Source: Vibrio sp. CK2-1
Lineage (GTDB): Bacteria > Pseudomonadota > Gammaproteobacteria > Enterobacterales > Vibrionaceae
NCBI RefSeq assembly: GCF_021726515.1
Contig: NZ_JAKKCJ010000004.1
Location: 124,001 to 188,000, forward strand
Reading direction: 5' to 3'
Length of the DNA: 64,000 nucleotides
A program made the position numbers and the translations under genes. How positions within the stretch are numbered: the first letter of the stretch is position 1; every line of letters begins with the position of its first letter. This document shows, piece by piece, positions 24,846-34,200 of this stretch. The notes under the pieces are model-generated. The model had not been told where the DNA came from, did not search any database, and saw nothing but the letters and a program-made list of their open reading frames with translations.

Positions 24846-26015
24846 ATGCTAGAGCTACTCTTTCTACTATTGCCCATCGCCGCTGCTTATGGCTGGTATA
24901 TGGGTAATCGTAGTGCTCGACATGATAAGCAAGAACAATCACATCAGATCTCTAGGCAATATGTCAGAGGTCTAAACCTCCTATTGTCTGAACAATCAGA
25001 TAAAGCCGTTGACCACTTTATCGAACTACTTCAAGTTGATGATGAAACGATTGATACTCACTTAGCTTTGGGTAACCTGTTTCGCTCGCGTGGCGAGGTA
25101 GATCGTGCTATTCGCATACACCAAAACTTAATTTCTCGTGAAGGTCTTACGGTTGACCAAAAAAATCTTGCTCTGCAACAGTTAGCGAAAGATTACATGG
25201 TGTCGGGCTTTTTTGATCGTGCAGAGAAAATTTTTGAACAATTGATTGAAGAGCCGGAACATAGAGAACAAGCCCTTCAGCAACTTGTCACCATCTATCA
25301 GCAAACTCGCGAATGGAATAAAGCCATCAAATATGGCGACGACTTAGTCGCAATGGGGCGTAAGAAAATGCGCCGTGACATTGCGCATTATTGGTGTGAA
25401 ATCGCCATGCATGAATTGAGTTTAACCAACACATCAAAAGCGGTTCTCTACTTTAAGCGTGCGCTAACGGAAGACCCTAAATGTGTTCGCGCCAATATCG
25501 CATTGGGTAATATTTATCTTGAGTCGGATAACTATAAGCAAACCATTCAATGCTTAGAGCAGGTTATTGAGCAAGACATCGATTATATTTCTGAAATTCT
25601 TCCAACCTTAGCCGATTGCTATTACCAAATCGGCCAAGAGTCAGGAATGCTAGAGTTCTTGAAAAAGTGCATCGCTAAGAAAGCAGGGGTATCTGCCGAG
25701 TTAATGCTCGCTCAAATGGTCGCCCAGCATGAAGGTATTGCCGCCGCGCAAACCTTGTTAACCCAACAATTAATAAAGAACCCAACGATGAAAGGGTTCT
25801 ATCGCCTGATTGATTACCATATTGCCGAAGCTGAAGAAGGCCGAGCGAAAGACAGTTTGACGACCTTACAAGAGATGGTAGGGGTGCAAATGAAAGCTAA
25901 GCCTCATTACCAGTGTCGTCAGTGTGGCTTTGCTACCCATTCTATTTACTGGCACTGCCCATCATGTAAAGGGTGGGGAACCATTAAGCCGATACGTGGT
26001 TTAGATGGTGAGTAA
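24846..26015 (+). CDS. lapB: Lipopolysaccharide assembly protein LapB (YciM)
   Basis: An inner-membrane-anchored TPR protein that presents LpxC to FtsH and so limits LPS synthesis. It has 389 aa (the family length): one N-terminal membrane helix (residues 2-19), a string of tetratricopeptide repeats from about 40 to 340 (for example AVDHFIELLQVDDETIDTHL), and a C-terminal rubredoxin-like metal site with two CxxC pairs (CRQCGF and CPSCKGWG). All four cysteines are intact. Confidence 0.95.
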   Translation: MLELLFLLLPIAAAYGWYMGNRSARHDKQEQSHQISRQYVRGLNLLLSEQSDKAVDHFIELLQVDDETIDTHLALGNLFRSRGEVDRAIRIHQNLISREGLTVDQKNLALQQLAKDYMVSGFFDRAEKIFEQLIEEPEHREQALQQLVTIYQQTREWNKAIKYGDDLVAMGRKKMRRDIAHYWCEIAMHELSLTNTSKAVLYFKRALTEDPKCVRANIALGNIYLESDNYKQTIQCLEQVIEQDIDYISEILPTLADCYYQIGQESGMLEFLKKCIAKKAGVSAELMLAQMVAQHEGIAAAQTLLTQQLIKNPTMKGFYRLIDYHIAEAEEGRAKDSLTTLQEMVGVQMKAKPHYQCRQCGFATHSIYWHCPSCKGWGTIKPIRGLDGE

Positions 26016-26078
26016 TCGATACCTTTTTTGAACACAAAAACTGCTAAGATCCGTTTTAATTTATTGAGAGGAAAACCA

Positions 26079-26777
26079 ATGTTAGACCCAAAAGTGATTG
26101 TTGCCTTAGATTATGAAAATCAAAATGATGCATTAGCTTTCGTGGATAATATTGATCCTACCCAATGTCGCTTAAAAGTCGGCAAAGAAATGTTTACTCT
26201 ATTTGGCCCTGACTTTGTTCGTGAATTACACAAACGTGGCTTCTCAGTCTTTCTAGACCTTAAATTCCATGATATTCCGAATACTTGTTCGAAAGCGGTT
26301 AAAGCGGCGGCAGAAATGGGCGTTTGGATGGTCAATGTTCACGCCAGTGGTGGTGAGCGTATGATGTCGGCATCACGTGAAATCCTTGAACCTTATGGTA
26401 AAGATCGCCCGTTATTGATTGGGGTAACAGTACTAACCAGTATGGAACAATCGGATCTCGCGGGTATTGGGCTGGATGTGGCTCCGCAAGAGCAAGTGAA
26501 ACGTCTTGCTAAGCTCACTCAACAAAGTGGTTTAGATGGCGTGGTATGCTCAGCTCATGAATCATCGATTTTAAAAGCTGAACTAGGCCAAGAGTTTAAA
26601 TTGGTGACTCCAGGCATCCGCCCAGTAGGTAGTGCAGCAGGCGATCAGCGTCGCATCATGACGCCAGCTGAAGCAATGACCGCCGGTTCGGATTACTTGG
26701 TTATCGGCCGTCCGATTACTCAAGCAGAAGAGCCAAACCAAGTGTTAATTGATATCAACGCTTCTTTGAACGCGTAA
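26079..26777 (+). CDS. pyrF: Orotidine 5'-phosphate decarboxylase
   Basis: Final step of UMP synthesis. The start at 26079 follows GAGAGGAAAACC and gives 232 aa; the frame open from 26028 adds residues unlike the family. The catalytic network reads [12 protein letters not shown] (Asp-Lys-x-x-x-Asp), with VIVALDYEN at the first strand and [11 protein letters not shown] at the phosphate site. It follows lapB closely, as in E. coli. Confidence 0.96.
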   Translation: MLDPKVIVALDYENQNDALAFVDNIDPTQCRLKVGKEMFTLFGPDFVRELHKRGFSVFLDLKFHDIPNTCSKAVKAAAEMGVWMVNVHASGGERMMSASREILEPYGKDRPLLIGVTVLTSMEQSDLAGIGLDVAPQEQVKRLAKLTQQSGLDGVVCSAHESSILKAELGQEFKLVTPGIRPVGSAAGDQRRIMTPAEAMTAGSDYLVIGRPITQAEEPNQVLIDINASLNA

Positions 26778-26815
26778 GCGGTATTCGTTCACGTAAATAC
26801 CTCATTTTCGCATCT

Positions 26816-26833
26816 TGAAGTGACTTGGGTATA
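26816..26833 (-). repeat. Dispersed short intergenic repeat, copy 1
   Basis: TGAAGTGACTTGGGTATA matches an inverted copy at 63746-63763 at 16 of 18 positions. It is preceded here by GCATCT. From memory this motif is common in Vibrio intergenic DNA. Confidence 0.6.
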
Positions 26834-26840
26834 AGACACA

Positions 26841-26872
26841 AAAGCCAGTGCTCATTTTGACACTGGCTTTTT
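26841..26872. terminator. Bidirectional terminator between pyrF and the VOC gene
   Basis: A perfect 10-bp stem AAAGCCAGTG/CACTGGCTTT (26841-26850 with 26861-26870), with A-rich sequence on the left and T residues on the right. It separates two convergent genes. Confidence 0.8.
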
Positions 26873-26879
26873 GGTCGGT

Positions 26880-27296
26880 TTATAAATCGTTATTTCGCTC
26901 ACTTGGAATATCGGTTAGGTATTCAACAAACTCAACTTCAAACCCTGCAGGGTCAACGAAGTAGACGTTTTTCCTAAATGGGTTTTCTGCTCCGGGTTTC
27001 GCTATTTGGTATCCGTTACTGACTAACCTTTCTACTATGCTATCTATGTTATCTACCGAATAAGCAAAGTGTGCTAACCCTACCTGGTAACCATCGAGAT
27101 CTCGGTTTTGCCCTTCACCATGATTACTGATGGCGAGATATTGATAATCATCGCCTAGATGTAACCAGTGTCTTGGTTTTCCATGCCACTCATCATCACC
27201 TTCGCTGCGGATCGTCCAATGAGGAAACGCAGTTTGATAAAAGTGAATCATGGCGGGAACATCACTAACGACTAAATTGACATGTTCTAAGTACAT
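26880..27296 (-). CDS. VOC (glyoxalase/dioxygenase superfamily) protein
   Basis: A 138-aa single-domain vicinal-oxygen-chelate protein. It has two beta-alpha-beta-beta-beta repeats, opening with LEHVNLVVSDVPAMIHFYQTAFPHW and ending with NPFRKNVYFVDPAGFEVEFVEYL. Probable metal ligands are the histidine in LEHVNL, the histidine in VGLAHFAYSV and the glutamate in FEVEFVEY. This resembles the small lactoylglutathione-lyase-like proteins of unknown substrate. It stands alone, divergent from the alpha/beta hydrolase. Confidence 0.82.
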   Translation of the reverse strand: MYLEHVNLVVSDVPAMIHFYQTAFPHWTIRSEGDDEWHGKPRHWLHLGDDYQYLAISNHGEGQNRDLDGYQVGLAHFAYSVDNIDSIVERLVSNGYQIAKPGAENPFRKNVYFVDPAGFEVEFVEYLTDIPSERNNDL

Positions 27297-27433
27297 ACAT
27301 ATTCCTTTGATTGATGGCTTGAATTAATTTAAGACTAAGATAAAACCTCAAGCTAACATGAGGTAAAGTGTTTTTTGCAACATAAACTCACATAATAGAC
27401 CTTAGTAAAAAAACGCAGAGCAAGGGTTTGGTG

Positions 27434-27442
27434 TGGTATAAT
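27434..27442 (+). promoter_or_regulatory. Extended -10 promoter of the alpha/beta hydrolase gene
   Basis: TGGTATAAT is a perfect extended -10 (TG-N-TATAAT) about 40 nt before the ATG at 27483. No -35 hexamer is seen, which is usual for extended -10 promoters. Confidence 0.55.
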
Positions 27443-27482
27443 CGGCAGATAAATTTTAACCATAAGACGTAGTATTTTTATT

Positions 27483-28283
27483 ATGACAAAAGAGCTTTTG
27501 TTTCATAAAACATATTTGCATCCAACTAGCCAAGAATGGGTTGTATTCGTTCATGGTGCTGGCGGCAGCTCGTCTCTATGGTTCAAACAAATCAAAGACT
27601 ACCGTCAGCATTACAATTTACTCTTGATTGATTTAAGAGGGCATGGGCGTTCAAATCAATTATTGAAGAACATCATTTCAAAGCACTACTCATTCCAAGA
27701 TGTGACGACGGATATTCTGAATGTGTTAGAGCATCTCAATATTGAAAAAGCGCATTTTATTGGGATGTCTTTAGGGACGATCTTAGTTCGAAATCTAGCT
27801 GAAATGGCTCCAGAGAAAGTTCAAAGCATGGTGCTTGGTGGGGCAGTGACACGGCTTGATATCCGCTCTCAACTTTTGGTTAAGGTCGGTTATTGGAGCA
27901 AAAATATTATTCCTTATATGTGGCTATATAAGTTATTTGCTTACATTATTATGCCGCAGCGCGGACAAAAAGAATCCCGTCATTTATTTATCCGAGAAGC
28001 CAAAAAACTTTGTCAGAAAGAGTTTAAACGCTGGTTTAAGCTATCGGTTGATGTTAACCCTATGATGCGTTATTTCAGAGATCGTGAGCTCCCGATCCCA
28101 ACTTTGTATCTGATGGGAGAGATGGACTACATGTTTATCCGCCCAGTGAAAGAGATGGTAAAGCAGCATAAATTTAGCCGCTTACTTGAGATCCCAGGTT
28201 GTGGGCATGTTTGTAATGTCGAAAAACCGGTAGAGTTTAATCAACACTCTTTAGCTTTTATTCAACAAAACAGTCAAGCTTAA
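27483..28283 (+). CDS. Alpha/beta-fold hydrolase
   Basis: A serine hydrolase of 266 aa with no signal peptide, so probably cytoplasmic. The oxyanion-hole motif FVHGAGGSSSLWF is at 22-34, and the nucleophile elbow GMSLGT places Ser96. The acid is probably Asp215 (LMGEMDYMF) and the base His242 (GCGHVCN). A cap region of about 50 residues (130-180) is rich in aromatic and basic residues. The substrate cannot be inferred. It has its own extended -10 promoter. Confidence 0.88.
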   Translation: MTKELLFHKTYLHPTSQEWVVFVHGAGGSSSLWFKQIKDYRQHYNLLLIDLRGHGRSNQLLKNIISKHYSFQDVTTDILNVLEHLNIEKAHFIGMSLGTILVRNLAEMAPEKVQSMVLGGAVTRLDIRSQLLVKVGYWSKNIIPYMWLYKLFAYIIMPQRGQKESRHLFIREAKKLCQKEFKRWFKLSVDVNPMMRYFRDRELPIPTLYLMGEMDYMFIRPVKEMVKQHKFSRLLEIPGCGHVCNVEKPVEFNQHSLAFIQQNSQA

Positions 28284-28310
28284 ACCGGTAAGTTTGACTA
28301 ACCTCGGTGG

Positions 28311-28634
28311 TCATGCTGGCTGATCTTGTAATGGATTTGCTTGACCACAATTCCAACAAATCGCAAATTGAGCTTCAATACTTTCTCCGCACTGCTGGCA
28401 ATCCCAATTGGGCCTCAACTCTTCTTTCTCATAATCCGCGATTAATTGCTTGGCTCTTTCTTCATCTTGCTCATCAAGTAACCACACATAGGGATCGGTG
28501 TCATTGGTTAACGGAACTTCCCCCTTTAAGCTGAAAATCTCACCTGAATGCACTTTTGCTCCAATTCGATGGCTCTTGAGTAACTCGCAAACAATATGCG
28601 CTTCAACAGGGTTACCCGCACTGAATATTTTCAT
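28311..28634 (-). CDS. DUF2007-type protein with C-terminal zinc ribbon
   Basis: A 107-aa protein. The N-terminal part (MKIFSAGNPVEAHIVCELLKS) looks like the DUF2007 putative signal-transducing domain. The C-terminus has two CxxC pairs (CQQCGES and CWNCGQA) forming a likely zinc ribbon. Its ATG overlaps the ynjF-like stop (ATGA), so it is the last member of the ynj-type operon. Function unknown. Confidence 0.78.
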   Translation of the reverse strand: MKIFSAGNPVEAHIVCELLKSHRIGAKVHSGEIFSLKGEVPLTNDTDPYVWLLDEQDEERAKQLIADYEKEELRPNWDCQQCGESIEAQFAICWNCGQANPLQDQPA

Positions 28635-29272
28635 AAATTATCCTTTTTGTGTTGCTGAGTTTCAGATGATTGAATGGTGCGATAACCCGCCCAAATTCTA
28701 TTGATCGTGGTGATAAAACATAACGCTGCAAAGATGGCAGCAAGTTGCGGGAAAAGAGTAGGCCAGAGACAAAAGGCGATAAAGAAACCTATGGTCTCAG
28801 TCCCTTCCGCAATGCCTGACATGTAGTATAACGATTTGTTTTGATAAACCGGATTGGTGATATTTCGTTTTCCCGCAATAGAAGCAAACGCTAAGAAACT
28901 ACTACCCGTGCCCACAAAGCTGACAATTAATAGTGCAGCCCAAAGTGAGTTTTGTTCTGGATTAGCGAGGAGAAAACCAAATGGGATCAGAGCGTAAAAA
29001 ATAAAATCCAAGCAAATATCAAGAAAACCACCGGCGTCAGAGGTTTGTGTCTGCCTCGCAATCGCACCATCAAGACCATCACCAATACGGTTCAATACGA
29101 TGAATAATAAAGCCAGAAGATAATGCTCACCCCATAATGCGGGGATGGCGAATAGACCAATCAGAAAGCTTGCCAGAGTGATGTGGTCAGCTTTGATATG
29201 GCGTTGAACACATTGCTTTGCCAAGGCGTCTAATGGGCGTTTTATTAGTGGGATAACATACCTATCAAGCAT
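28631..29272 (-). CDS. ynjF: CDP-alcohol phosphatidyltransferase family protein (YnjF-like)
   Basis: An integral membrane enzyme of the family that joins a CDP-linked lipid to an alcohol acceptor; the substrate of YnjF is unknown. I set the start at 29272 (213 aa), since GGAG lies 7 nt upstream of this ATG while the longer frame begins inside the upstream gene. The catalytic motif DGLDGAIARQTQTSDAGGFL, continuing to DICLD, matches D-G-x2-A-R-x8-G-x3-D-x3-D. Several membrane helices follow. It overlaps ynjD by 8 bp. Confidence 0.87.
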   Translation of the reverse strand: MLDRYVIPLIKRPLDALAKQCVQRHIKADHITLASFLIGLFAIPALWGEHYLLALLFIVLNRIGDGLDGAIARQTQTSDAGGFLDICLDFIFYALIPFGFLLANPEQNSLWAALLIVSFVGTGSSFLAFASIAGKRNITNPVYQNKSLYYMSGIAEGTETIGFFIAFCLWPTLFPQLAAIFAALCFITTINRIWAGYRTIQSSETQQHKKDNL

Positions 29273-29942
29273 TGGCATTCTCCGTGCTAAATTGCTCCCA
29301 ATGTATAATTTTGCCGTTGATAGGCACATCTGCTTTATCATGTGTGACCATTAATGTAGGAACTTGAGCCGCCGCTAATTGCTTAAACACCCAATATCTA
29401 AAGTTAACCCGTAGCTCGGGATCCAATTTACTGAATGGTTCATCGAGTAACACCGCTTTAGGTTGTGCGCTTAGCATCCTAATCAAGCTGACTCGGGCTC
29501 TTTGTCCACCTGAAATTTGATGTGGCATAGAGTAGGCGATATCAGATAATCCAACGTTATCTAAGGCCGCTAGAGCCTCTAATTTTCTTTCTTTAGCTTT
29601 GATATTATTTGGCAGAGCAAATGCAATATTTTCCCAAATGTTCAAATGAGGAAACAGTAAGTCATCTTGAAATAAGATGCCGATAGAACGTTTGTGAGGT
29701 TCGCTAGTCTGAATCTCTTGTTTATCTAATATTACTCTGCCGTCATAGCAAAACTCTTGGCTAAGGTGCCCAGCAATCACATTAAGTAGTGTTGATTTAC
29801 CACAACCACTTGGGCCCATTAAAGTGACGACTTCACCGGGGGCAATACTTAAATTGAGGTTGCTAAGTAGTGGCGCTTTTTCTGAGCTGGATGCTTTTGA
29901 TGCCCGGTAATAAATGGATAGTTGCTCTAATGACAAACTCAT
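29265..29942 (-). CDS. ynjD: ABC transporter ATP-binding protein (YnjD-like)
   Basis: ATPase subunit of an importer of unknown substrate; 225 aa. Walker A is GPSGCGKST, the Q-loop ILFQDDLLFPHL, the signature ISGGQRARV, and Walker B AVLLDEPFSKLD, with a His switch in VTHDKAD. It resembles the ThiQ/PotA class. It overlaps the permease stop by ATGA and the next gene by 8 bp, so the operon is tightly coupled. Confidence 0.9.
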   Translation of the reverse strand: MSLSLEQLSIYYRASKASSSEKAPLLSNLNLSIAPGEVVTLMGPSGCGKSTLLNVIAGHLSQEFCYDGRVILDKQEIQTSEPHKRSIGILFQDDLLFPHLNIWENIAFALPNNIKAKERKLEALAALDNVGLSDIAYSMPHQISGGQRARVSLIRMLSAQPKAVLLDEPFSKLDPELRVNFRYWVFKQLAAAQVPTLMVTHDKADVPINGKIIHWEQFSTENANA

Positions 29943-31633
29943 AATGAAGCTGACTCCTGCTTATAGCGGCGCTGAAAAATACGGTTACCGATAAGCGCTA
30001 AGCTGAAAAAAACAAAGGGTAGAATGGCCTGCCATAATGCATAAAGTGCAACCACTCTTCTATCATGACCACTAGATAAGGCAACGGCTTCGGTAGTCAA
30101 TGTAACCACTCTTCCTGAGCCTAGCATTAACGTCGGTAAATACTGCGCTAAACTCACGCTCATACCCATCGCCCAAGCAAATAATATTCCACTGGCTAGT
30201 GTACGTAATTTTATTGTGAAGAAGACTTTTAATGGTGAAACGCCGAGACTTACCGCGGTTTGAGAGAGTCGGCTAGGGTAGCTTTTCCATGGCCCATCTA
30301 AGGATAGGTAGACATAAGGAAAAACAAAAAAGGTATGTGCCCATATTACCCATAACCAATAATATTGTTGATTAATCCAAAGGCTAGTGATTTGCAGGCC
30401 AAAAAGTAAAGAGAGTTGAGGGAGCAGCATAGGCAGGGCGATCACATACATTGGAATATGATAACGAAAATGGTGGCGATACTCATGAGCGATCAGGGCA
30501 AGAATTAAAGCCATCCCTGCGCTGAATAAGGCCAGCCAAACGCTGGTTAAAATGGTGTCTTGAATATAGGGCCATTCATTTAACCAAAACCGAAGACTCC
30601 AAAAGGTAGGCAGTAGGTTTGGATATGGCCAGCGTAGTGCAAGCGTCCAAATGATCATTACCGGAATGGTCAATAGACTAATGCTGGCGATCAGGTGGAA
30701 GAAATAAGGTTTTACGGCCAAGGAAGCATTTCGGCCAGAGGTTAACCAAGATCGAAATCCCTCTAGTACTAAACGCTCAGTTAGCCAAATTAGGCCAATT
30801 AAAACAGAGCACAAGACAAACATTAAAAATGCGCCAGCTGCCGCTCTTGGGAGTTGAGATAAATCTGGATCGTTAAACCATTGCCACACTAATACCGCAA
30901 ATGTCGGAGGATGAGTAGGGCCTAAAATCAAACTAACATCAACCACTGAGCAGGAATAAGCCATGATAGCGAACAGAGGAAAGCGCATGTGGTGTAACCA
31001 TTGAGGGAAAATCGCTTTCCACCATGATTGAGTCACAGAGTATCCCAAGCCTTGTGTGACTTGCAGCGTTTGTTTGACTTTTAAGTTGTTCAGTATCGCG
31101 ACACTCATTAATAACAAAAAAGGCGTTTCTTTAATTGCCAGAGCAAGGGCTAAGCTAATACCAATATTATCTTGTAGAGAGTAAACCCAAGTAAACCATG
31201 CATGGGGGTCACCTGAAGTGTCACTGACCATGAAGCTAAAAAGACGGGCGAGCCAACCTGTATCAGAGAATAAGAATAGAAAACCAACCGCAAAAGCGAT
31301 ATGTGGTAGCGCGAGGATAGGAGATAGTAATTTCTCAATTCGCAGCCATGAACGACTTCCCCAATAGGCTTGTAAAATGGAAAAGGTCATGATGACAGCA
31401 ATGACGGTACTGACGACCGCGGTCATTATTGTTTGTAGGATCGAACGCTCAACCCCTGGCCAGCTAATGGCTGACATGAATCCATCCAAAGTGAATATAT
31501 TCAGATCAAGCGGTGGAATAATGCCAAAAGCTGGGATCACCATGCCTAAAACCCCAGGAAGAAGAGGGAAAAAGCAGATTAAAATCACCAGTAAATAACC
31601 GATGCTTAGCATACGTCTTTGCTTGCTTTGCAT
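29939..31633 (-). CDS. ynjC: ABC transporter permease, two fused MetI-like domains (YnjC-like)
   Basis: An inner-membrane permease of 564 aa with about 12 hydrophobic segments arranged as two homologous halves, as in ThiP and FbpB. The EAA-type loops read TLQVTQGLGYSVTQSWWKAIFP in outline (first half) and SQTAVSLGVSPLKVFF (second half). I prefer the ATG at 31633, with AAGGG just upstream, over a TTG at 31672 that lies inside ynjB. Confidence 0.88.
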   Translation of the reverse strand: MQSKQRRMLSIGYLLVILICFFPLLPGVLGMVIPAFGIIPPLDLNIFTLDGFMSAISWPGVERSILQTIMTAVVSTVIAVIMTFSILQAYWGSRSWLRIEKLLSPILALPHIAFAVGFLFLFSDTGWLARLFSFMVSDTSGDPHAWFTWVYSLQDNIGISLALALAIKETPFLLLMSVAILNNLKVKQTLQVTQGLGYSVTQSWWKAIFPQWLHHMRFPLFAIMAYSCSVVDVSLILGPTHPPTFAVLVWQWFNDPDLSQLPRAAAGAFLMFVLCSVLIGLIWLTERLVLEGFRSWLTSGRNASLAVKPYFFHLIASISLLTIPVMIIWTLALRWPYPNLLPTFWSLRFWLNEWPYIQDTILTSVWLALFSAGMALILALIAHEYRHHFRYHIPMYVIALPMLLPQLSLLFGLQITSLWINQQYYWLWVIWAHTFFVFPYVYLSLDGPWKSYPSRLSQTAVSLGVSPLKVFFTIKLRTLASGILFAWAMGMSVSLAQYLPTLMLGSGRVVTLTTEAVALSSGHDRRVVALYALWQAILPFVFFSLALIGNRIFQRRYKQESASL

Positions 31634-31652
31634 GAGTGCCCTTAATTCGCTG

Positions 31653-32813
31653 TTATCGGCTATATCGCTCAATCCAAGCCTGCTCTAGAGCGGTTTGCCA
31701 GCTAGGGTGTGGCTCTTCAATTGAGGGGAATAGCATGGTTTTCTGAGCACTACCGGTTAAGTATTTGGCTTGCAATACAGACGGATCACCCCAGACATTA
31801 ATATCCCCTTTACGTGATTGCGCTTGTGGACTGAGTAGGAAGTTAATCACAACCAATGCACCTTCTTTTGCATTAGCATTCCATGGGATGGCGAGAAAAT
31901 GAATGTTAGACAGTGCACCATTTTTCCATGCGTAGCTCTGGGTACTTGGCGCTAATTTGCCGCTTGCTTGGGCAGAAAAGACTTCATTCGGATTAAAAGT
32001 AATCGCAATATCTATTTGGTCATCATCGAGTAGTTGCAGCATTTCCGGTTGAGTAGTTGGGAATTGACGGCCTTGTTGCCATAAATAAGGCTGAATCGCA
32101 TCTAAGTACTCCCATAAAGGCTGAGTTACTTGAGTAAATGAATCTTCATCAACAGGCTTAGATAGCGCGCTCTTTTCATCGGAGAGCTCGATAAGTAAGG
32201 CTTTTAAAAAGCTAGTGCCATGAAACTGAGGTGGCTTAGGGTAGGTGATACGTCCTGGGTGTGCTTTGGCATAAGCAAATAATTGTTTTGCTGATTGCGG
32301 TGGCGTTGGTAATTTTTTCTGATCATTAATATAGACTAATTGACCTACTCCCCAAGGTGCTTCCAATCCTTCTGTTGGTTCAGAAAAATCATTAGTAACC
32401 GGGAGACTAGAATCGACTTTTTGCCAATTTGGCAGGCTTGAAGCAAAAGGGCCATAGAGTAATTGGCTATTCTTCATTGATTTGAAATTCTCACCATTAA
32501 TCCAAACCATGTCGACACTACCTCCAGAATGTTTTCCGGCCGTTTTTTCAGCAAGTAGGCGAGTAGTAGTTTCTGATATGTCGGTGACTTTAACGTGATG
32601 AAGCTCAACGCCATATTGTTGCTTTACTTGCTTTGCTACCCAACGAAGGTAGTCATTAATCTCTTGGCTGCCGCCCCAAGCATTAAAATAGACATCTTGC
32701 CCTTTCGCTTGTTGCTCAACTTGTTGCCAATCCAACGGGCTAATAGAGTTATCTTTCGCAGAAGAAAGCAGTGGAAGAGTGAGTAAAATGAAGCTAAGTA
32801 ACAGACGTTTCAT
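31653..32813 (-). CDS. ynjB: ABC transporter substrate-binding protein (YnjB-like)
   Basis: Periplasmic binding protein of the same importer; 386 aa from the ATG at 32813, which follows AAGGA. A signal peptide is clear (MKRLLLSFILLTLPLLSSAKD). The mature part has VYFNAWGGSQEINDYLRWVA, VDMVWINGENFKSMK and FHGTSFLKALLIEL, typical of the thiamine/iron/spermidine-binding-like group that includes E. coli YnjB. First gene of the ynjB-C-D-F-DUF2007 operon. Ligand unknown. Confidence 0.88.
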   Translation of the reverse strand: MKRLLLSFILLTLPLLSSAKDNSISPLDWQQVEQQAKGQDVYFNAWGGSQEINDYLRWVAKQVKQQYGVELHHVKVTDISETTTRLLAEKTAGKHSGGSVDMVWINGENFKSMKNSQLLYGPFASSLPNWQKVDSSLPVTNDFSEPTEGLEAPWGVGQLVYINDQKKLPTPPQSAKQLFAYAKAHPGRITYPKPPQFHGTSFLKALLIELSDEKSALSKPVDEDSFTQVTQPLWEYLDAIQPYLWQQGRQFPTTQPEMLQLLDDDQIDIAITFNPNEVFSAQASGKLAPSTQSYAWKNGALSNIHFLAIPWNANAKEGALVVINFLLSPQAQSRKGDINVWGDPSVLQAKYLTGSAQKTMLFPSIEEPHPSWQTALEQAWIERYSR

Positions 32814-32905
32814 GTATATCCTTATACAAAAATCAGTAGGCATATACCCAATTTACTAGGGCATATCAATATAGACAGATGATCAGCCTAAAAAATTTCA
32901 ATAAA

Positions 32906-32934
32906 AAAACCAACGACATCAGCGTTGGTTTTTA
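32906..32934 (-). terminator. Intrinsic terminator of purR
   Basis: A perfect 10-bp stem AAAACCAACG/CGTTGGTTTT (32906-32915 with 32923-32932), running on the minus strand into a long T run. It separates purR from the ynjB operon. Confidence 0.8.
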
Positions 32935-32958
32935 TTCATTATTCGGTTAAGGCTACGA

Positions 32959-33963
32959 CTATTTCAGAGTTTTTACCGAAGAACGTTCTAGAATTTCAGG
33001 GAACATCTCAAATGTTTGCTTAGCGTGATTCTTATCTTTAATACGCTCTAATAAAATCTCTACCGCATTCTTACCTAAACGACGTTTTGGTTGGTGAACC
33101 GTCGTCAAAGGTGGTGAGAAGTAAGGTGAAATATCAATGTTATCGTAACCAATCACAGAGATATCTTCCGGTACTTTCATGCCTTTTTCTTGTAAGCGAC
33201 TCATTAAGCCAAGTGCCATAATATCGTTAAAGCAGAAAACCGCGGTTGGTTTTTTATCCATCGCAAGGATCTTATCTGCAGCAATAACTGCAGTATCACA
33301 CTCAAAGTTACCTTCAAGCAACCACTCTTCAGGAAGCGTTAAACCGTCTTCCGCTAATGCGCGTTTGCAACCAGCGATACGTTCTTTACAGGCAACTTTC
33401 TCGAAATGACCACTTAGACAAGCAATGTCTTTATGACCCTGATCCATCAGGTAACGAGTGGCTAAATAACCACCTTCTTCAGAGTTATCGATGATTTTAT
33501 CGGCTTGAGAGCTTTCTGGGCCCCAGTCCATAACAACTTTAGGAATGTCAGGGTGACCGTCTAGCATCTCTTGTAGATCAGCATCTAAGTCAGAACACAT
33601 CACTAACAGGCCATCAACACGTTTGCCAGCTAGCATGCGGATATAATCGCGTTGTTTGTCAGCGCGACCACCAGTATTGCAAAGGATCAGCGTGTAACCT
33701 TTGCGGTAACAGTAACTTTCTACGCCATCCACAACTTCGGCAAAAAATGGGTTAGTAGACTGTGTTACCAACATACCAATGGTGCTGGTGGTATTGCATT
33801 TAAGACTACGGGCAACGGCACTTGGGGCATAATTCAGTTCTTTCACTGCGGCCATGACTCTTTCTTGAGTTGCTTCTGCAACAAAGCGAGTCTTATTGAT
33901 GACATGTGACACAGTAGTGGTGGAAACACCTGCAATACGTGCGACATCTTTGATTGTAGCCAT
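32959..33963 (-). CDS. purR: HTH-type purine repressor PurR
   Basis: A LacI-family repressor of purine synthesis, with hypoxanthine or guanine as corepressor. It has 334 aa. The N-terminal HTH plus hinge helix reads [21 protein letters not shown] and [10 protein letters not shown]. The body is the periplasmic-binding-like core, with [20 protein letters not shown] near the C-terminus. The close fit to E. coli PurR ([20 protein letters not shown]) supports this over other LacI proteins. AAAGGA lies before the ATG. Confidence 0.93.
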   Translation of the reverse strand: MATIKDVARIAGVSTTTVSHVINKTRFVAEATQERVMAAVKELNYAPSAVARSLKCNTTSTIGMLVTQSTNPFFAEVVDGVESYCYRKGYTLILCNTGGRADKQRDYIRMLAGKRVDGLLVMCSDLDADLQEMLDGHPDIPKVVMDWGPESSQADKIIDNSEEGGYLATRYLMDQGHKDIACLSGHFEKVACKERIAGCKRALAEDGLTLPEEWLLEGNFECDTAVIAADKILAMDKKPTAVFCFNDIMALGLMSRLQEKGMKVPEDISVIGYDNIDISPYFSPPLTTVHQPKRRLGKNAVEILLERIKDKNHAKQTFEMFPEILERSSVKTLK

Positions 33964-34028
33964 AGTGAATTTCCTTTATGCCGACGTCTTCGCCGGATTT
34001 ATTCTAATTAGGTAGACAGCTAAAAAGA

Positions 34029-34054
34029 TAAAAGTCGCCTTTAATCAGCGACTT
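34029..34054 (-). terminator. Intrinsic terminator downstream of elyC
   Basis: Stem AAGTCGC/GCGACTT (34032-34038 with 34048-34054), followed on the minus strand by TTTTATCTTTTT. It lies about 150 nt past the elyC stop and just upstream of purR. Confidence 0.65.
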
Positions 34055-34200
34055 AATTTTATTCTGTATTTTATGCTTGAATATATGAGCTACGATTTTA
34101 GTCCTAAATGTTATGCCTGACAATCAGATATGGCATTTTTATGACTAAACAAACATCGCACGTTGGCGGTAACGTTATCGATTGCTCAAGTATTATCTCG

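Noticed and set aside
34172..34187. PurR-box-like sequence (9 of 11 specified positions on the minus strand) upstream of purR
   Set aside because: It lies upstream of the elyC terminator (34029-34054) and about 210 bp from the purR start, so it is unlikely to control purR. The match may be chance.
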